From the NCBI RefSeq assembly GCF_005217455.1, contig NZ_SZPQ01000015.1, positions 99,219 to 163,218 of the forward strand: 64,000 nt of DNA, in the 5' to 3' direction. Each line of letters opens with the position of its first letter. Positions within the stretch are counted from its first letter, which is position 1. Under the pieces are notes generated by a model. It did no database searches, was not told the origin of the DNA, and saw only the letters and a program-made list of their open reading frames with translations. Origin of the DNA: Martelella alba. Lineage in GTDB: Bacteria; Pseudomonadota; Gammaproteobacteria; Enterobacterales; Enterobacteriaceae. Of this stretch, positions 46,662-58,407 are shown one piece after another. The position numbers and the translations under genes are program-made.

Positions 46662-47636
46662 TCAGAGCAACGCCAGCACGGCGCGAACCGTGCTTTCTTC
46701 GCTGACCAGCGCGTTGATGCGTTGACCCGCCAGCGCCGCCAGAATGGACTCGGCTTTGGCGGGCCCGCCCGCGACGCCGATAACCAGCGGAATGCTTGAT
46801 AAATCCGTCAGCGATATGCCGATCAGTTCATTGTGGAGGGGCATGGACTCGGCCAGCTCGCCGTCGCGCCGCATAAAATAGCCAAGGATATCGCCCACCG
46901 CGCCTTTACGGACGAACAACTGCTGTTCGCCTTCGCTGATGTATCCGGAACGCATAATCGTGGCGTCGTGTTTCTGGCTGAGCGCGCCAATGCCCACTAC
47001 CGCGATGTCGGCGGCGCAGGCGGTCAGCAGCACGTCGTGTACGCTGCGTTCCCGGCGAAAAATAGCGGCCACGTCGGCGGACGAGGCGCGCAGCGGCGCG
47101 GGAATGATACTGACGCCACAGGCCGCGTCCAATTGTCCGATACCGGTCATATAGGGTCCGACCCCGCCCGACAGCGTCACCAGACGAATCTGCTGCGAGC
47201 TGATAAAACCGCTCAAGTGCTGAAGGGTACTCATGGCGGTATCGCCGAAACCCACCGCCAGCAATTGTTGCGGCCGCAACCGGGTCATAAGCGCCTGCGC
47301 CGCGCCCACGCCGATGCGTTGGTTCATCTCTCCCTGCGGCAACGCGGGCAGCACCCGCGCGAATTGCAGCCCGAACCGTTCGAGTAGTTGATCCTCGAGT
47401 TGCAAACAGCCCTCATAGCGCGAATTGATTTGCACCCGTATCAGGCCTGACTGACGGCCCTTCTCCAGCAACCGCGACACCTTGAGGCGGGAAAGCCCCA
47501 GCAAATCGCCAATCTCTCCTTGAGTCAGGCCGTCGTGGTAATAGAACCAGGCAATACGCGCCGTCAATTCCTGCTCGGCCATCCCGGTTTCCGTTGGGAT
47601 GGGGTAATCCGGATTATTTTTAATCATATGGAACAC
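46662..47636 (-). CDS. lsrR: lsr operon repressor LsrR
   Basis: A 324-residue SorC-family regulator. The HTH spans about 28-65 ([23 protein letters not shown]) and the effector domain has [35 protein letters not shown] and [11 protein letters not shown], which follow E. coli LsrR closely. It represses lsrACDBFG and itself until phospho-AI-2 binds. It is divergent from lsrA, and lsrK lies 112 bases downstream. All ligand-domain blocks look intact, unlike lsrK. Confidence 0.94.
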   Translation of the reverse strand: MFHMIKNNPDYPIPTETGMAEQELTARIAWFYYHDGLTQGEIGDLLGLSRLKVSRLLEKGRQSGLIRVQINSRYEGCLQLEDQLLERFGLQFARVLPALPQGEMNQRIGVGAAQALMTRLRPQQLLAVGFGDTAMSTLQHLSGFISSQQIRLVTLSGGVGPYMTGIGQLDAACGVSIIPAPLRASSADVAAIFRRERSVHDVLLTACAADIAVVGIGALSQKHDATIMRSGYISEGEQQLFVRKGAVGDILGYFMRRDGELAESMPLHNELIGISLTDLSSIPLVIGVAGGPAKAESILAALAGQRINALVSEESTVRAVLALL

Positions 47637-47656
47637 TTTTTAAAATAATATACAAT

Positions 47657-47830
47657 TGTTCATTCTGCACAAGTCATGATCTGTGACAGACACGGCAAAT
47701 CCGTTAACCTGTTATTTCCTTATTATTGCACAAACAGAGAGATGATTGAAATGTGATCCATCTGGCGTTTTTATCATACCTCCCCGACTAGGATTATGAA
47801 CAGTTTTAAAATTAAATTTCATTTGTTCAT
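47657..47830. promoter_or_regulatory. lsrR-lsrA divergent promoter with repeated TGTTCAT sites
   Basis: TGTTCAT occurs at 47657-47663 and 47824-47830 and its complement ATGAACA at 47796-47802; the last two form an inverted pair 21 bases apart just before lsrA. These are good LsrR operator candidates. TGTGA half sites at about 47702 and 47755 could serve CRP, which activates lsr in E. coli. Binding is inferred. Confidence 0.6.
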
Positions 47831-47845
47831 TCCTATTGAGGCGAT

Positions 47846-49384
47846 ATGACCCTACAACAGCCGCAGGATCAGGCGCCATTGCTGCGGGTGCAAAACATCG
47901 GCAAGCGCTATTCGGGGGTAACGGTATTAAAAGATATCTGTTTTACCCTGATGCCTGGACAAATACACGCGCTGCTCGGTGGCAACGGCGCCGGGAAATC
48001 GACATTGGTGAAAATCATCGCCGGCGTGGTGGCGCCGGATGGCGGAACGTTATCGGTGGGCGGCGGGACTTTCCATCGCCTGACGCCGGCACGCGCCCAT
48101 CAATGCGGCATTTACCTGGTGCCGCAGGAACCCCTGTTGTTCGCCAATATGACCGTCGAAGAAAATATCCTGTTCCGTTTGCCGCGCCCACAAGCCGACA
48201 GCCGGAAACTGGCCGGGCTACTGGCTCGGTTCGGCTGTCAGCTGCCGTTACGCGCCGCGGCCGGTACACTGGAAGTGGCTGAACAGCAGCTAGTGGAAAT
48301 CTTTCGTGGTCTGATGCGCGACGCGAAAATCCTGATCCTTGATGAGCCCACCGCATCGCTGACGCCGGCGGAAACCGGGCGGTTGTTCCAGCAGGTACGG
48401 GGATTGCTGCCTCATGGCGTCGGCGTCATTTTTATCTCCCATAAGTTACCCGAGGTCCGGGCGCTGGCCGATCGGGTCAGCGTAATGCGCGACGGCGCGT
48501 TGTCGTTGAGCGGTTCTGTCGCCGACATCGACGACGATACCCTGATCCGGGCCATCGCCCCTGTGAATCGTGAAAATCCCCTCGGCGCCGAACAAAAATT
48601 GTGGCTTGATCTGCCCGGGCAGCGACAGGCGGCTGATACCCGACGGCCGGTGCTGGCTGTTGAGGATTTGAGCGGCGAGGGATTCCACTCTGTCTCGCTG
48701 GAGGTGTATGCCGGGGAGATTGTAGGGCTGGCGGGCGTCGTGGGCGCCGGCCGCACCGAGCTGGCGGAAACCCTATACGGACTGCGGCCGCTGTGGGGCG
48801 GTCGGTTCCGGCTGGAAGGCCGCGATATGGGCCGCTTGAGTCTGACGCAACGCCTGGAAGCCGGGCTGGTCTATCTGCCGGAGGATCGGCAGGCATCCGG
48901 GTTATACCTGGATGCGCCCCTGTATTGGAATGCCGGCGCGCTGGCCGATGAGCGCCGGCGCTGGTGGTTGCGTCCCGGTCGGGAAAAGGCCGTGCTGGCA
49001 AGGTATCAACGGGCTTTGGGCATTCGCTATGCCGATGAGGACCAAGCGGCCCGTACCCTGTCCGGCGGCAATCAACAGAAGCTGTTAATCGCCAAATGCC
49101 TTGAGGCGCGGCCCCGGTTGCTGATTGTCGATGAACCCACCCGCGGGGTGGATGTGTCGGCCCGCGCCGATATTTACGCCCTATTGAAACGGATTGTGCG
49201 ACAAAACGTGGCCGTGTTGCTGATTTCATCCGATCCGGAGGAGATCGCCTTGCTGGCCGACAGGATTTGCGTCATGCACCAAGGCGAGATCAGCGCACCG
49301 GTACGCGCCGGCAAGATCACGGTGGAACGCATGATGCGTCTGGCCTTTGGCTCCGCGGACGCCCTGGAGGCCGCTCATGATTAA
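47846..49384 (+). CDS. lsrA: AI-2 ABC importer ATPase LsrA
   Basis: A 512-residue double ABC ATPase. Domain 1 has Walker [10 protein letters not shown] and Walker [12 protein letters not shown]; its signature region is degenerate ([11 protein letters not shown]). Domain 2 has the relaxed Walker [10 protein letters not shown] and an intact [13 protein letters not shown] with [13 protein letters not shown]. It is the first gene of lsrACDBFG and its stop overlaps lsrC by eight bases. Length matches E. coli LsrA. Confidence 0.94.
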   Translation: MTLQQPQDQAPLLRVQNIGKRYSGVTVLKDICFTLMPGQIHALLGGNGAGKSTLVKIIAGVVAPDGGTLSVGGGTFHRLTPARAHQCGIYLVPQEPLLFANMTVEENILFRLPRPQADSRKLAGLLARFGCQLPLRAAAGTLEVAEQQLVEIFRGLMRDAKILILDEPTASLTPAETGRLFQQVRGLLPHGVGVIFISHKLPEVRALADRVSVMRDGALSLSGSVADIDDDTLIRAIAPVNRENPLGAEQKLWLDLPGQRQAADTRRPVLAVEDLSGEGFHSVSLEVYAGEIVGLAGVVGAGRTELAETLYGLRPLWGGRFRLEGRDMGRLSLTQRLEAGLVYLPEDRQASGLYLDAPLYWNAGALADERRRWWLRPGREKAVLARYQRALGIRYADEDQAARTLSGGNQQKLLIAKCLEARPRLLIVDEPTRGVDVSARADIYALLKRIVRQNVAVLLISSDPEEIALLADRICVMHQGEISAPVRAGKITVERMMRLAFGSADALEAAHD

Positions 49385-50456
49385 GCTGTTGCAAAATAAC
49401 CGCGAACTCACGGCATTATTGGCGATTCTGGCGCTGTTCGCCTTGTTGGGCGGCATCAATCGTAATGATATCGATATCCAGACCCCGCTGCTGATTTTCG
49501 GCAGCGCGCAGACTTTGTCATTGCTGGCGCTGGGCGCGACGCTTGTGATGTTGACCCGCAATATCGACGTTTCGGTGGGATCAATAACCGGATTATGCGC
49601 GGTGGCGCTGGGGCTGATGCTGGAGCACGGCTGGGGCCTCGCTCCATCGTTGCTGATCACGCTGTTCATCGGTATGGGGGCGGGGATGGTAAACGGCGTA
49701 CTGGTGACCGTATGCCGTATTCCGTCCATTGTCGCCACCCTGGGGACGTTGGGGCTTTACCGCGGCTTGATGCTGCTTGTGACCGGCGGCAGATGGATAG
49801 AGAATCTGCCGGCGAGCCTTAAATCCCTGGCTAATCCATTATGGCTTGGCGTCTCGCCCTTTGGCTGGCTGATTGTACTGCTGGCGGCGGGACTATTCTG
49901 GTTTTGCCGCCGCACCGCTTTTGGCCGTGGTTTCTATGCGGCGGGGGATAATCTGGCCGGCGCGCGACAGCTTGGCGTGCCGGTTGATTTCGTTCGTATC
50001 ACCGCTTTTACCTTCAACGGACTGATGGCGGCGTTGGCCGGCATGGTATTTGCCGCGCAAATCGGGTTTGTACCCAATCAAACCGGCAGCGGACTAGAGA
50101 TGAAAGCCATCGCCGCCTGCGTACTGGGCGGGGTCAGCCTGCTGGGCGGTACCGGCACGGTGGCCGGCGCGGTGCTGGGCGCGTATTTTCTGACGCAAAT
50201 CGACAGTGTCCTGGTTTTGCTGCGTTTACCCGCCTGGTGGAATGATTTCATCGCCGGTCTGGTGCTGCTCGGGGTGTTGATTTTCGATGGCCGTTTACGG
50301 CGCGCCCTGGAGATGACCCGCCGCCGGCAAAAATATGCCCGCTTCATGCCGACGCCGTCCCGGCCGGTTCCGGCGAAAAAAGGCCAGCGGCGGGGGCCGG
50401 GTGAAGCGCGACGCATTCCCTTTGCCGCCGGCGGCAAAAGCGGGGCCGCCCGATGA
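49377..50456 (+). CDS. lsrC: AI-2 ABC importer permease LsrC
   Basis: A 359-residue RbsC-type permease with about nine to ten membrane segments (first at about 14-33). [18 protein letters not shown] and the ATPase-contact region [20 protein letters not shown] are visible, and [21 protein letters not shown] is the C-terminal hallmark. The tail after about residue 310 is long and basic. The ATG at 49377 lies inside the lsrA end, and the stop overlaps lsrD by four bases. Confidence 0.93.
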   Translation: MIKLLQNNRELTALLAILALFALLGGINRNDIDIQTPLLIFGSAQTLSLLALGATLVMLTRNIDVSVGSITGLCAVALGLMLEHGWGLAPSLLITLFIGMGAGMVNGVLVTVCRIPSIVATLGTLGLYRGLMLLVTGGRWIENLPASLKSLANPLWLGVSPFGWLIVLLAAGLFWFCRRTAFGRGFYAAGDNLAGARQLGVPVDFVRITAFTFNGLMAALAGMVFAAQIGFVPNQTGSGLEMKAIAACVLGGVSLLGGTGTVAGAVLGAYFLTQIDSVLVLLRLPAWWNDFIAGLVLLGVLIFDGRLRRALEMTRRRQKYARFMPTPSRPVPAKKGQRRGPGEARRIPFAAGGKSGAAR

Positions 50457-51454
50457 AAACCTTAAAAGCCTATGGCTGGGAGAGCGCGCTGGTGGCGTTG
50501 CTGCTGATGGAAATCCTTCTGTTCGGCGCCATCAATGCCCGTATGCTGGACCTGACCACCCTGCTTTTCAGTACCAGCGATTTTATCACCATCGGCATTG
50601 TGGCATTACCGTTGACCATGGTGATTATCAGTGGCGGTATCGATATTTCCTTCGCCGCCACCGTCGGACTCTGCGCTATCGCGCTGGGCGTGCTGTTCCA
50701 GTCGGGAGTGCCGCTGGCGGCGGCGATACCGCTGACGCTAATGCTGGGGCTGCTTTGCGGATTGCTGAACGCCGGCCTTATTTTGTATACCGGGGTCAAC
50801 CCGTTGGTGATCACCTTGGGAACGCTCTATCTCTACGGCGGCAGCGCCCTGTTGCTATCGGGGCTGGCGGGGGCCACCGGCTATGAAGGTATCGGCGGGT
50901 TTCCCTCGGCGTTCACCGATTTCGCCAATCTCACCCTGGCCGGTTTGCCCATGCCGCTATCGTTGTTTCTGGCATTACTGCTGGGCTTTTGGCTGCTGAC
51001 GCACCGTACCCGGCTGGGACGCCATGTGTTTGTCATCGGCCAAAATCCCCGCGCGGCCCGCTATAACGCCGTACCCGCCAGCCGCACGCTGTGCGCGGTC
51101 TATGGCCTGACCGGTCTGGCGTCGGCCGTCGCCGCCATTTTGATGACGTCCTATTTCGGTTCCGCCCGTTCCGATTTGGGCGGCACCCTGTTGATGCCGG
51201 CCATTACCGCGGCGGTGCTCGGCGGGGCCAATATCTATGGCGGTTCAGGGTCGATTCTCGGTACCGCGCTGGCCACGCTGTTAGTGGGCTTTTTGCAGCA
51301 AGGGCTGCAAATGGCCGGTATCGCCAGCCAGGTTTCCAGCGCCTTATCCGGCGCATTACTGATTTTGGTGGTGCTCGGCCGCTCTGTCAGCCTGCACCGC
51401 GAAGCACTGAGGCGTTTTCTGGCCCGCCGGCTGCGCCCGCGGGCTTCACTGTAA
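50453..51454 (+). CDS. lsrD: AI-2 ABC importer permease LsrD
   Basis: A 333-residue permease forming the channel with Lsr[20 protein letters not shown] and [20 protein letters not shown] are the family blocks, and [18 protein letters not shown] the C-terminal block. The start shares ATGA with the lsrC stop. Confidence 0.93.
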   Translation: MKTLKAYGWESALVALLLMEILLFGAINARMLDLTTLLFSTSDFITIGIVALPLTMVIISGGIDISFAATVGLCAIALGVLFQSGVPLAAAIPLTLMLGLLCGLLNAGLILYTGVNPLVITLGTLYLYGGSALLLSGLAGATGYEGIGGFPSAFTDFANLTLAGLPMPLSLFLALLLGFWLLTHRTRLGRHVFVIGQNPRAARYNAVPASRTLCAVYGLTGLASAVAAILMTSYFGSARSDLGGTLLMPAITAAVLGGANIYGGSGSILGTALATLLVGFLQQGLQMAGIASQVSSALSGALLILVVLGRSVSLHREALRRFLARRLRPRASL

Positions 51455-51482
51455 CCCTATCCACGATCGATGGAGCACTGCT

Positions 51483-52508
51483 ATGGCAAATACTCTCTGG
51501 CGCAATGTGTTATTGACAGGCGCGCTCGGTTTGGCGGCGGCCGGTCTCTCCGCCACCCACGCCGCGGAACGGATTGCCTTCATTCCCAAGCTGGTCGGTG
51601 TGGGATTTTTCACCAGCGGCGGCAACGGCGCGCTGGCGGCGGGCAAGGAACTGGGCGTGGACGTCACTTATGACGGCCCCACCGAGCCAAGCGTGTCGGG
51701 TCAGGTCCAGTTGATCAATAGCTTCGTCAACCGGGGCTATAACGCCATTATCGTCTCGGCGGTGTCCCCCGACGGCTTATGCCCGGCGCTCAAACGCGCC
51801 ATGCAGCGCGGCGTGAAGGTATTGACCTGGGATTCCGACACCAAACCGGAATGCCGTTCGATTTATATCGATCAGGGCACGCCGACCCAGCTTGGTTCCC
51901 TGCTGGTGGATATGGCGGCCAAAGGCGTGGACAAAGAAAAGGCCAAAGTGGCGTTTTTCTACTCCAGCCCCACGGTGACCGATCAGAATCAATGGGTCAA
52001 AGAGGCCAAGGCGAAAATCGCCGCCGAGCATGCCGGCTGGACCATCGTTACGACGCAATTTGGCTATAACGATGCCGCCAAATCCCTGCAAACCGCCGAA
52101 GGCATTCTCAAGGCTTATGCCGACCTGGACGCGATTATCGCCCCGGACGCCAATGCCTTGCCGGCCGCCGCTCAGGCGGCGGAAAATCTTGATCGCCACA
52201 ACGTTGCCATCGTCGGCTTTAGCACGCCCAACGTGATGCGCCCCTATGTGGAACGCGGCACGGTTAAAACCTTCGGTCTGTGGGACGTGGTGCAGCAGGG
52301 CAGAATCGCGGTGTATGTCGCCCATGAGATGCTACAAAAAGGCGCGTTAAAAGTGGGAGATAAATTGACCATCCCCCAGGTGGGCCAGGTGGAGGTCTCG
52401 CCCAACAGTGTTCAGGGCTATCAGTACGAAGGGAAAAATAACGGCATCGTACTGCTGCCGCAGCGGGTGCAGTTCGACAAGGACAACATCGATAAATACG
52501 ATTTCTAA
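51483..52508 (+). CDS. lsrB: AI-2 periplasmic binding protein LsrB
   Basis: A 341-residue binding protein with a signal peptide at about 1-28 ([21 protein letters not shown]). Residues that bind AI-2 in the Salmonella structure appear to be kept: Lys in FIPKLVG, Asp in WDSDTK, Asp-Gln in VTDQNQW, and Pro/Ala in [10 protein letters not shown]. This argues the importer still recognises AI-2. It is preceded by a TGGAG ribosome site 28 bases after lsrD. Confidence 0.95.
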   Translation: MANTLWRNVLLTGALGLAAAGLSATHAAERIAFIPKLVGVGFFTSGGNGALAAGKELGVDVTYDGPTEPSVSGQVQLINSFVNRGYNAIIVSAVSPDGLCPALKRAMQRGVKVLTWDSDTKPECRSIYIDQGTPTQLGSLLVDMAAKGVDKEKAKVAFFYSSPTVTDQNQWVKEAKAKIAAEHAGWTIVTTQFGYNDAAKSLQTAEGILKAYADLDAIIAPDANALPAAAQAAENLDRHNVAIVGFSTPNVMRPYVERGTVKTFGLWDVVQQGRIAVYVAHEMLQKGALKVGDKLTIPQVGQVEVSPNSVQGYQYEGKNNGIVLLPQRVQFDKDNIDKYDF

Positions 52509-52528
52509 CCTGACGGGAGGGCGGCGTA

Positions 52529-53431
52529 ATGGCTGATTTGGATGATATCAAAGATGGAAAAGACTTCGGCGTCGGTGTGGCGCAGCGGCACCGCCCGTTC
52601 TTTCTCAAGGGCAGCGGCGCGCTGGATTGGGGAATGCAGGCGCGGTTGGCGCGGATATTCAATCCCGTTTCCGGACGCACGGTGATGCTGGCCTTCGATC
52701 ATGGCTACTTCCAGGGGCCGACCACAGGCCTTGAGCGGATCGACTTACATGTCGCGCCGCTGTTTCCTCACACTGACGTATTGATGTGTACGCGGGGAAT
52801 TTTACGTAGCGTGGTGGCGCCGGAGGTGAATAAACCCGTGGTTCTGCGGGCTTCCGGCGCCAATTCCATTCTCGGCGAGTTGTCGAATGAAGCGGTGGCG
52901 GTCGGAATCGAGGACGCCTTGCGGTTGAACGTGGCGGCCATGGCGGCCCAGGTCTATATCGGCGGTGAATTCGAGCATCAGTCCATTAAAAATATTATTC
53001 AGCTCATTGACCAAGGCAACCGTTATGGTATGCCGACCATGGCGGTAACCGGCGTCGGCAAGGAGATGGCCCGGGATCAGCGCTATTTTTCCCTGGCGAC
53101 GCGTATTGCCGCGGAAATCGGCGCGCATATCATCAAAACTTATTATACCGAGCACGGTTTTGAACGGGTCACGGCCGGATGTCCAGTTCCGATTGTGATA
53201 GCCGGCGGCAAGAAACTGCCGGAACGAGAGGCGCTGGAAATGTGCTACCGGGCCATTGATCAAGGGGCGTGCGGGGTGGATATGGGGCGGAATATTTTTC
53301 AGTCCGCCGCGCCGGCGGCCATGCTCAAGGCGGTGCGGGCGGTGGTGCATGGGGGCGAGGACGCCGGCCATGCTTATCAGTTGTTCCTGAGTGAGCGGCA
53401 AAATTGCGCGGGAGAAGGGCCATGCATGTAA
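52529..53431 (+). CDS. lsrF: 3-hydroxy-2,4-pentadione 5-phosphate thiolase LsrF
   Basis: A 300-residue class I aldolase-fold enzyme that transfers the acetyl group of isomerised phospho-AI-2 to CoA. The N-terminus [16 protein letters not shown] and [20 protein letters not shown] match E. coli LsrF. The catalytic Lys region [14 protein letters not shown] and [14 protein letters not shown] are intact. GGGAGG precedes the start. The end overlaps lsrG by ten bases. Confidence 0.95.
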   Translation: MADLDDIKDGKDFGVGVAQRHRPFFLKGSGALDWGMQARLARIFNPVSGRTVMLAFDHGYFQGPTTGLERIDLHVAPLFPHTDVLMCTRGILRSVVAPEVNKPVVLRASGANSILGELSNEAVAVGIEDALRLNVAAMAAQVYIGGEFEHQSIKNIIQLIDQGNRYGMPTMAVTGVGKEMARDQRYFSLATRIAAEIGAHIIKTYYTEHGFERVTAGCPVPIVIAGGKKLPEREALEMCYRAIDQGACGVDMGRNIFQSAAPAAMLKAVRAVVHGGEDAGHAYQLFLSERQNCAGEGPCM

Positions 53432-53721
53432 CGCTGGTGGAAATCAACATCAAACCGGAACGGGTGGACGAGTTTCTCGCCGTGTTCCGGCAAAACCATT
53501 TGGGCTCAATACGGGAACCGGGTAATTTGCGCTTCGACGTGCTGCGCGACGATAAACTGCCCAACCGTTTTTATATTTACGAGGCTTATCGGGACGAGCA
53601 GGCGGTGGCGGCCCATAAAAAAACACCGCATTATCTGCGTTGCGCGGAACAGTTAGAGGCGTTGATGACCGGACCGCGCAAAAAAACGACCTTTATCGGC
53701 CTCTTGCCGGAAACGCCCTAA
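53422..53721 (+). CDS. lsrG: Phospho-AI-2 isomerase LsrG
   Basis: A 99-residue ABM-fold protein ([56 protein letters not shown]) that isomerises phospho-AI-2 for LsrF. The ATG at 53422 sits inside the lsrF end behind AGAAGG. The stop shares bases with the stop of the opposing ROK gene (53718). Confidence 0.94.
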   Translation: MHVTLVEINIKPERVDEFLAVFRQNHLGSIREPGNLRFDVLRDDKLPNRFYIYEAYRDEQAVAAHKKTPHYLRCAEQLEALMTGPRKKTTFIGLLPETP

Positions 53722-54968
53722 AGGCGGAGTTTCCCGCCGGCGGGGTCGGTTGTCCGGTGAATGGCGGTGTTGTTGAAGACCTCGTTTTGCATCATTTCCT
53801 CGGCGTAGAGGAAACCAATACCCATTATCTGTCGCTGCCGGGTCAGGCCGCCGATTTCAATCCGGGTCGCCCCTTCCCTGGCGGTGCCGGCATGGTCGAA
53901 GGGGTTAAAATAGGTCTGCTCGTGGATAATGCCCAACCAGTCCTCGCCGAACAGGCAACTGCGGCCGTAAAGGGTAATATGGGTGATATTCAGTACATTG
54001 AGAAAGTTGTACAGGCTCAGGCCAATGGCCCGCGCCGCGTTGCCGACCATCTGGCGGACCGCTGCGTCGCCGGCGTGAAACCGCTCAATAAGCCAGGCGG
54101 TATTGATGTGCTGGTTTTCCAGACTGCTGGCGGGCGTCAGTTTTAATTGGCGGCGCGCCTGTTTTTTCAGCGAGGAAAGCGAAGCGACGGTTTCCAGGCA
54201 GCCATAGCGGCCGCAGGAGCACGCCGTGCCATCGGGGTCGACGATGGTATGGCCGATTTGGCCGCTGCCGAACAAATCGCCGCGATAGATTTCCCGGTCG
54301 ATAACGAACGATGACCCAATGCCGTAGTCGACATTGATCACGCAAAAATCATCGGCGCTGTCCGGGTTTTGCCATTTTTCCGCCAACGCCAGCATAACGC
54401 AGTCGTTATCCATCAACAGTCGGGTCGCCAGTTTTCTTTCCAGCAGATAGCGTAATTCGATGGGTTCGTGCCAGAGCGCCTGCGGCATCCTTTCCGATAC
54501 GCCGGTACGCGGATTGACCTGCCCGTGTACGGAAAGGGCGATGCGCAGCGGGGTATCCGGCTCGAATTGTCGGTAGTGGCGGTAATATTTTTCGATTTCC
54601 TGCGGCAATTGTTGCGGCGTGGTGATTTGCACCGGAGTTTGCCGCAGGGGTTGCAGCGGCCGGACGAGACCATCGGTCAGGACGCTTTCCACCAAAAACG
54701 GCGAGACGTTCAGACAGAGAATATTGCCCCGGGTGGCGATTTGATAACTGCCGCTATTGTTGCCGCGTTTATGCAGATTCTGTTCCAATCGCAGGATATA
54801 ACCGTCCGCCCGCAACTCATCAAGGATATTGCTGACCGCTGGAATACTCAATTGACTCAGCTGTGCCAGCGTGGATTTGCTGGCCACTTTTTGCCGATAT
54901 AAGTGACTGATAATCACTGACTTGTTGTAACAGCGCATGTAGTGGCTGTTCATTCCCCGCAGATTCAT
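53718..54968 (-). CDS. ROK-family transcriptional repressor
   Basis: A 416-residue ROK regulator with an N-terminal HTH (about 15-75; [21 protein letters not shown]) and a ROK sugar-binding fold. The zinc motif [17 protein letters not shown] (about 240) is complete. The family includes NagC, Mlc and XylR. It is divergent from the DUF5107-TPR gene (112 bases to the chosen start), so it likely represses the sugar operon 55081-60667. Its stop overlaps that of lsrG. Confidence 0.9.
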   Translation of the reverse strand: MNLRGMNSHYMRCYNKSVIISHLYRQKVASKSTLAQLSQLSIPAVSNILDELRADGYILRLEQNLHKRGNNSGSYQIATRGNILCLNVSPFLVESVLTDGLVRPLQPLRQTPVQITTPQQLPQEIEKYYRHYRQFEPDTPLRIALSVHGQVNPRTGVSERMPQALWHEPIELRYLLERKLATRLLMDNDCVMLALAEKWQNPDSADDFCVINVDYGIGSSFVIDREIYRGDLFGSGQIGHTIVDPDGTACSCGRYGCLETVASLSSLKKQARRQLKLTPASSLENQHINTAWLIERFHAGDAAVRQMVGNAARAIGLSLYNFLNVLNITHITLYGRSCLFGEDWLGIIHEQTYFNPFDHAGTAREGATRIEIGGLTRQRQIMGIGFLYAEEMMQNEVFNNTAIHRTTDPAGGKLRL

Positions 54969-55080
54969 TCACTAAACTCACTTAAGTATATTGCGTGACT
55001 GGGTTACGTAAAACGGCGAGATATTGTCCACTATACTGCCTGCACCAGAACTTTTAATCAAAATATTGAGTGAGGCGGAC

Positions 55081-58000
55081 ATGGCGGGGGCAGTAAAAAT
55101 CTGGCGGGAAGACGTGACGATTCCGACCTATCCGACGGGCGAACAGGATACGCATCCCATGTTCCTTGAACATCGGGTATACCAGGGATCCTCGGGGGCG
55201 GTTTATCCCTATGGCGTAATCGATACCCTGGTCGGCGAACGGGCGCCGCGGCAATACCAGGCCTTATGGCTGGAAAACGACTATTTACGGATTATGTTTC
55301 TGCCGGAACTGGGCGGTCGGATCCAGCGGGCCTATGACAAAATCCGCGGACGGGATTTTATTTATCACAACGAAGTGATCAAGCCGGCGCTGGTCGGCTT
55401 ACTGGGACCCTGGATCTCCGGCGGCATCGAATTCAACTGGCCCCAGCACCACCGGCCGACCACCTTTATGCCCGTAGACTACCAATGCCGGCGGCATGAT
55501 GACGGCTCATGCACGGTCTGGCTGGGAGAGGCGGAACCCATGCGCGGGTTGCAGGTGATGGCGGGTTTTACCCTGTATCCTGATCGGGCGCTGCTGGAAA
55601 TTTCGGCGCGGATATTCAACGGCAACGACACGCCACGCCATTTCCTGTGGTGGGCCAATCCGGCGGTAAAGGGCGGCGATGGGCATCAGAGCGTATTTCC
55701 ACCGGATGTGACGGCGGTTTTCGATCACGGTAAGCGGGATGTATCCACGTTCCCCATCGCCACCGGCACTTACTACAAAGTGGATTATTCGGCCGGCGTG
55801 GATATTTCCCGCTACAAAAATATTCCTGTTCCCACCTCCTATATGGCCTACAAGTCGGATTACGACTTCGTCGGCGCTTACGACCATGAGGAACGCGGCG
55901 GGCTGCTGCATGTGGCCGATCATGACGTCTCGCCGGGGAAAAAACAATGGACCTGGGGTAACTGCGAATTCGGCCGTGCCTGGGATCGCAACCTGACCGA
56001 CGCCAACGGACCCTACATCGAACTGATGACCGGGGTGTTCACCGATAATCAGCCCGATTTCACCTGGCTGGATGCGGGCGAGGAAAAACGGTTTACCCAG
56101 AATTTTCTGCCTTATCACAGTCTTGGCACGATACAGAATGCCAATACCCTGGCGGCGCTGAAGCTGGAACGCACCGGCGCGGGCCTGACCTGGGGTTTAT
56201 ACGCGATAGCGCCCCTGAGCGGTTACCGGCTGGTGATCCGTAGCGATGCCATGCCGCGGGCGTTGTTGGATATCGCCGTCACGCTCTCTCCCGTTGAGGT
56301 GCTGCTGGATGAATTGACCGGGGATTTTCCCGGCCGGCTCACCATGGAACTTCTGGACGGACAGGGAAAGACCGCCCTGGCCTATCTGGAACATCGGCCT
56401 ACGGGCGAGCCGCTGCCGACGCCGGCCGTCGCGCCGCGACCGGCCGGGGAAATCGACAGCGCCGACGAGGCCTGGTTCATCGGCCAGCATTTGGAGCAAT
56501 ACAACCATGCCGGCCATGGCGCGCAAGCGTATTACCAGCGGGGAGTGGCGCTGGATCCCGGCGATTACCGCTGTAACCTGGCGCTGGCCGTCATCGAATA
56601 CAACCGGGCCGATTATCCGCACGCCATCAGTTACGCCGACGCCGCTTTACGGCGGGCCCACCGCCTGAATAAAAATCCGCAGTATGGCGATGCCAGCCTA
56701 CTGCGCGCCCGCGCCGAGGAACGTCTGGGGCAATTGCAACCCGCCTATGAGGATTTCTACCGCGCCACATGGAGCGGCGACGGCAAGGCCGGCGGATTTT
56801 TCGGTCTGGCCAGGATTGCCGCCCGCCGACGGCAGTGGACGCAAGCGCTGTCCTTTGTCGAACAGGGACTGGCGTGCAACAAAAACCATTACGCCATGCT
56901 TGCCCTAAAGGTTGTGTCATTGCAGCGAACCGGGCGGTTAAAAGAAAGTCTGGACGCCATCGACGGGCTGCTGGAAACCTATCCGCTGCACTACCTGCTA
57001 TACGCTTTGCGCCATCTGTTCGATAACCGCCCCGAATCCCTGGCGGCGCTCCACCAGGTCACCGGCGATCGGGGCATCAACGCGCTTAATATCGCGGCCG
57101 ATTTGCTGTCGTTCGGTATGGATGCGGAAGCGTTGGCCGTTCTCCAATGGCTGGACAGCCAGGAGACCCTGCCTTTGTATCTGCGCGCCCGGTTGTTAAA
57201 GCCGCAAATTTCCCATGAAGCCTACCTGGCGCTGCTCAAACAGGCGAGAGACCACTTTGCCGGGAATGTGCGGTTTCCCAATCAATTGGCCGAAGTGGCC
57301 TGCCTGGAGCAGATACCGGAATGTGGCTTCGCCCACTATCTCCTGGGCTGCTTTCATTACAGCAAGCGGAATTATACGCGGGCGGTGGAATACTGGCGGC
57401 AATCCCTTGAGCTGGAACCGGGCAACGCCGGGGCCTGGCGTGATCTGGGCGTGTTTTATTTCAATAAAGAACACAACCCGGCCGAGGCGGAACATTGCTT
57501 GCGCAAAGCCTTGGCATTGGCGCCCGAGGACGCGCGTCTGCTATTTGAACTCGATTGCTTGCGCCGGTTATGCGGCGTCGAACCGGCCTCGCGTCTGGAA
57601 TTACTGACCGCGCGTTTGCCGGTGGCGTTAAAGCGCGATGACATCATCGCCGAACTATTGAGTCTGTATAACCAGCTCGGCCAGTGGCACAAGGCAAAAG
57701 CACTACTGCTCAATCACGACTTCCATCCCTGGGAGGGCGGCGAAGGCAGGGTCACCGGTCAATACATTATCGCCAGCCTGCGTCAGGCCCATCACCTGTT
57801 AACCGGCGGCCAACCGGGCGAAGCGGCGCGCTGCCTGCGGGAAGCCTTGCATTATCCGGCCAATCTCGGCGAAGGACGGCTGGTGGGACAAACCGACAAC
57901 GATATCTATTTCTGGCTGGGCGTCTGCGCGGCGCAAACCGGCGACGGCGGTCAGGCCGAAACCTATTTCCTGCGCGCCGCGCAAGGTTGCGGCGACCTGG

Positions 58001-58398
58001 TGGAAAGCCGGTATTACAACGACCAACCGGTGGACTATCTGTTCTACCGCGGCGCGGCCCTGGCGCGTTTAGGAAAACGCCAACAGGCGGCGGAGATTTT
58101 CGACGCCATGGGGGACTGGGCGGCGAAAGCCATCGAACAGCCGGCGGAGCCGGATTTTTTCGCGGTGTCCTTGCCCGATTTGGTGGTACTGGACAGCGAT
58201 CCTCAAGAAAGCCACCGGCAACATTGCCTGTTCGTCGGCGCCCTGGCCTCTCTGGGACAGGGGGATGCCACGGGCTGGCGGCGGCAATGCGCTGCGTTGC
58301 TCACGCGTTACCCCAGTCATGATAAAGCGCAGCTTTTCTCCACCCTGGCCGAGAGGTTGGCGGTGGAGATGCAGGACGGCTCGCAAACACACTTTTAG
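55081..58398 (+). CDS. DUF5107 domain protein with TPR repeats
   Basis: A 1105-residue protein without signal peptide. An N-terminal DUF5107 part (about 20-400; YPYGVIDTLVG, NDYLRIMFLPELGGRIQRAYDK, ISGGIEFNWPQHH) has a mutarotase-like beta-sandwich look. The C-terminal 650 residues are TPR-type helical repeats, such as AQAYYQRGVALDPGDYRCNLA and AHYLLGCFHYSKRNYTRAVE. Similar proteins occur with sugar transporters in many bacteria; activity on a glycoside or sugar is suspected but not shown. The ATG at 55081 with GAGG upstream is preferred to the non-ATG start at 55024. It leads an operon with a sugar porter nine bases downstream. Confidence 0.82.
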   Translation: MAGAVKIWREDVTIPTYPTGEQDTHPMFLEHRVYQGSSGAVYPYGVIDTLVGERAPRQYQALWLENDYLRIMFLPELGGRIQRAYDKIRGRDFIYHNEVIKPALVGLLGPWISGGIEFNWPQHHRPTTFMPVDYQCRRHDDGSCTVWLGEAEPMRGLQVMAGFTLYPDRALLEISARIFNGNDTPRHFLWWANPAVKGGDGHQSVFPPDVTAVFDHGKRDVSTFPIATGTYYKVDYSAGVDISRYKNIPVPTSYMAYKSDYDFVGAYDHEERGGLLHVADHDVSPGKKQWTWGNCEFGRAWDRNLTDANGPYIELMTGVFTDNQPDFTWLDAGEEKRFTQNFLPYHSLGTIQNANTLAALKLERTGAGLTWGLYAIAPLSGYRLVIRSDAMPRALLDIAVTLSPVEVLLDELTGDFPGRLTMELLDGQGKTALAYLEHRPTGEPLPTPAVAPRPAGEIDSADEAWFIGQHLEQYNHAGHGAQAYYQRGVALDPGDYRCNLALAVIEYNRADYPHAISYADAALRRAHRLNKNPQYGDASLLRARAEERLGQLQPAYEDFYRATWSGDGKAGGFFGLARIAARRRQWTQALSFVEQGLACNKNHYAMLALKVVSLQRTGRLKESLDAIDGLLETYPLHYLLYALRHLFDNRPESLAALHQVTGDRGINALNIAADLLSFGMDAEALAVLQWLDSQETLPLYLRARLLKPQISHEAYLALLKQARDHFAGNVRFPNQLAEVACLEQIPECGFAHYLLGCFHYSKRNYTRAVEYWRQSLELEPGNAGAWRDLGVFYFNKEHNPAEAEHCLRKALALAPEDARLLFELDCLRRLCGVEPASRLELLTARLPVALKRDDIIAELLSLYNQLGQWHKAKALLLNHDFHPWEGGEGRVTGQYIIASLRQAHHLLTGGQPGEAARCLREALHYPANLGEGRLVGQTDNDIYFWLGVCAAQTGDGGQAETYFLRAAQGCGDLVESRYYNDQPVDYLFYRGAALARLGKRQQAAEIFDAMGDWAAKAIEQPAEPDFFAVSLPDLVVLDSDPQESHRQHCLFVGALASLGQGDATGWRRQCAALLTRYPSHDKAQLFSTLAERLAVEMQDGSQTHF

Positions 58399-58407
58399 GG
58401 TGGTCTT

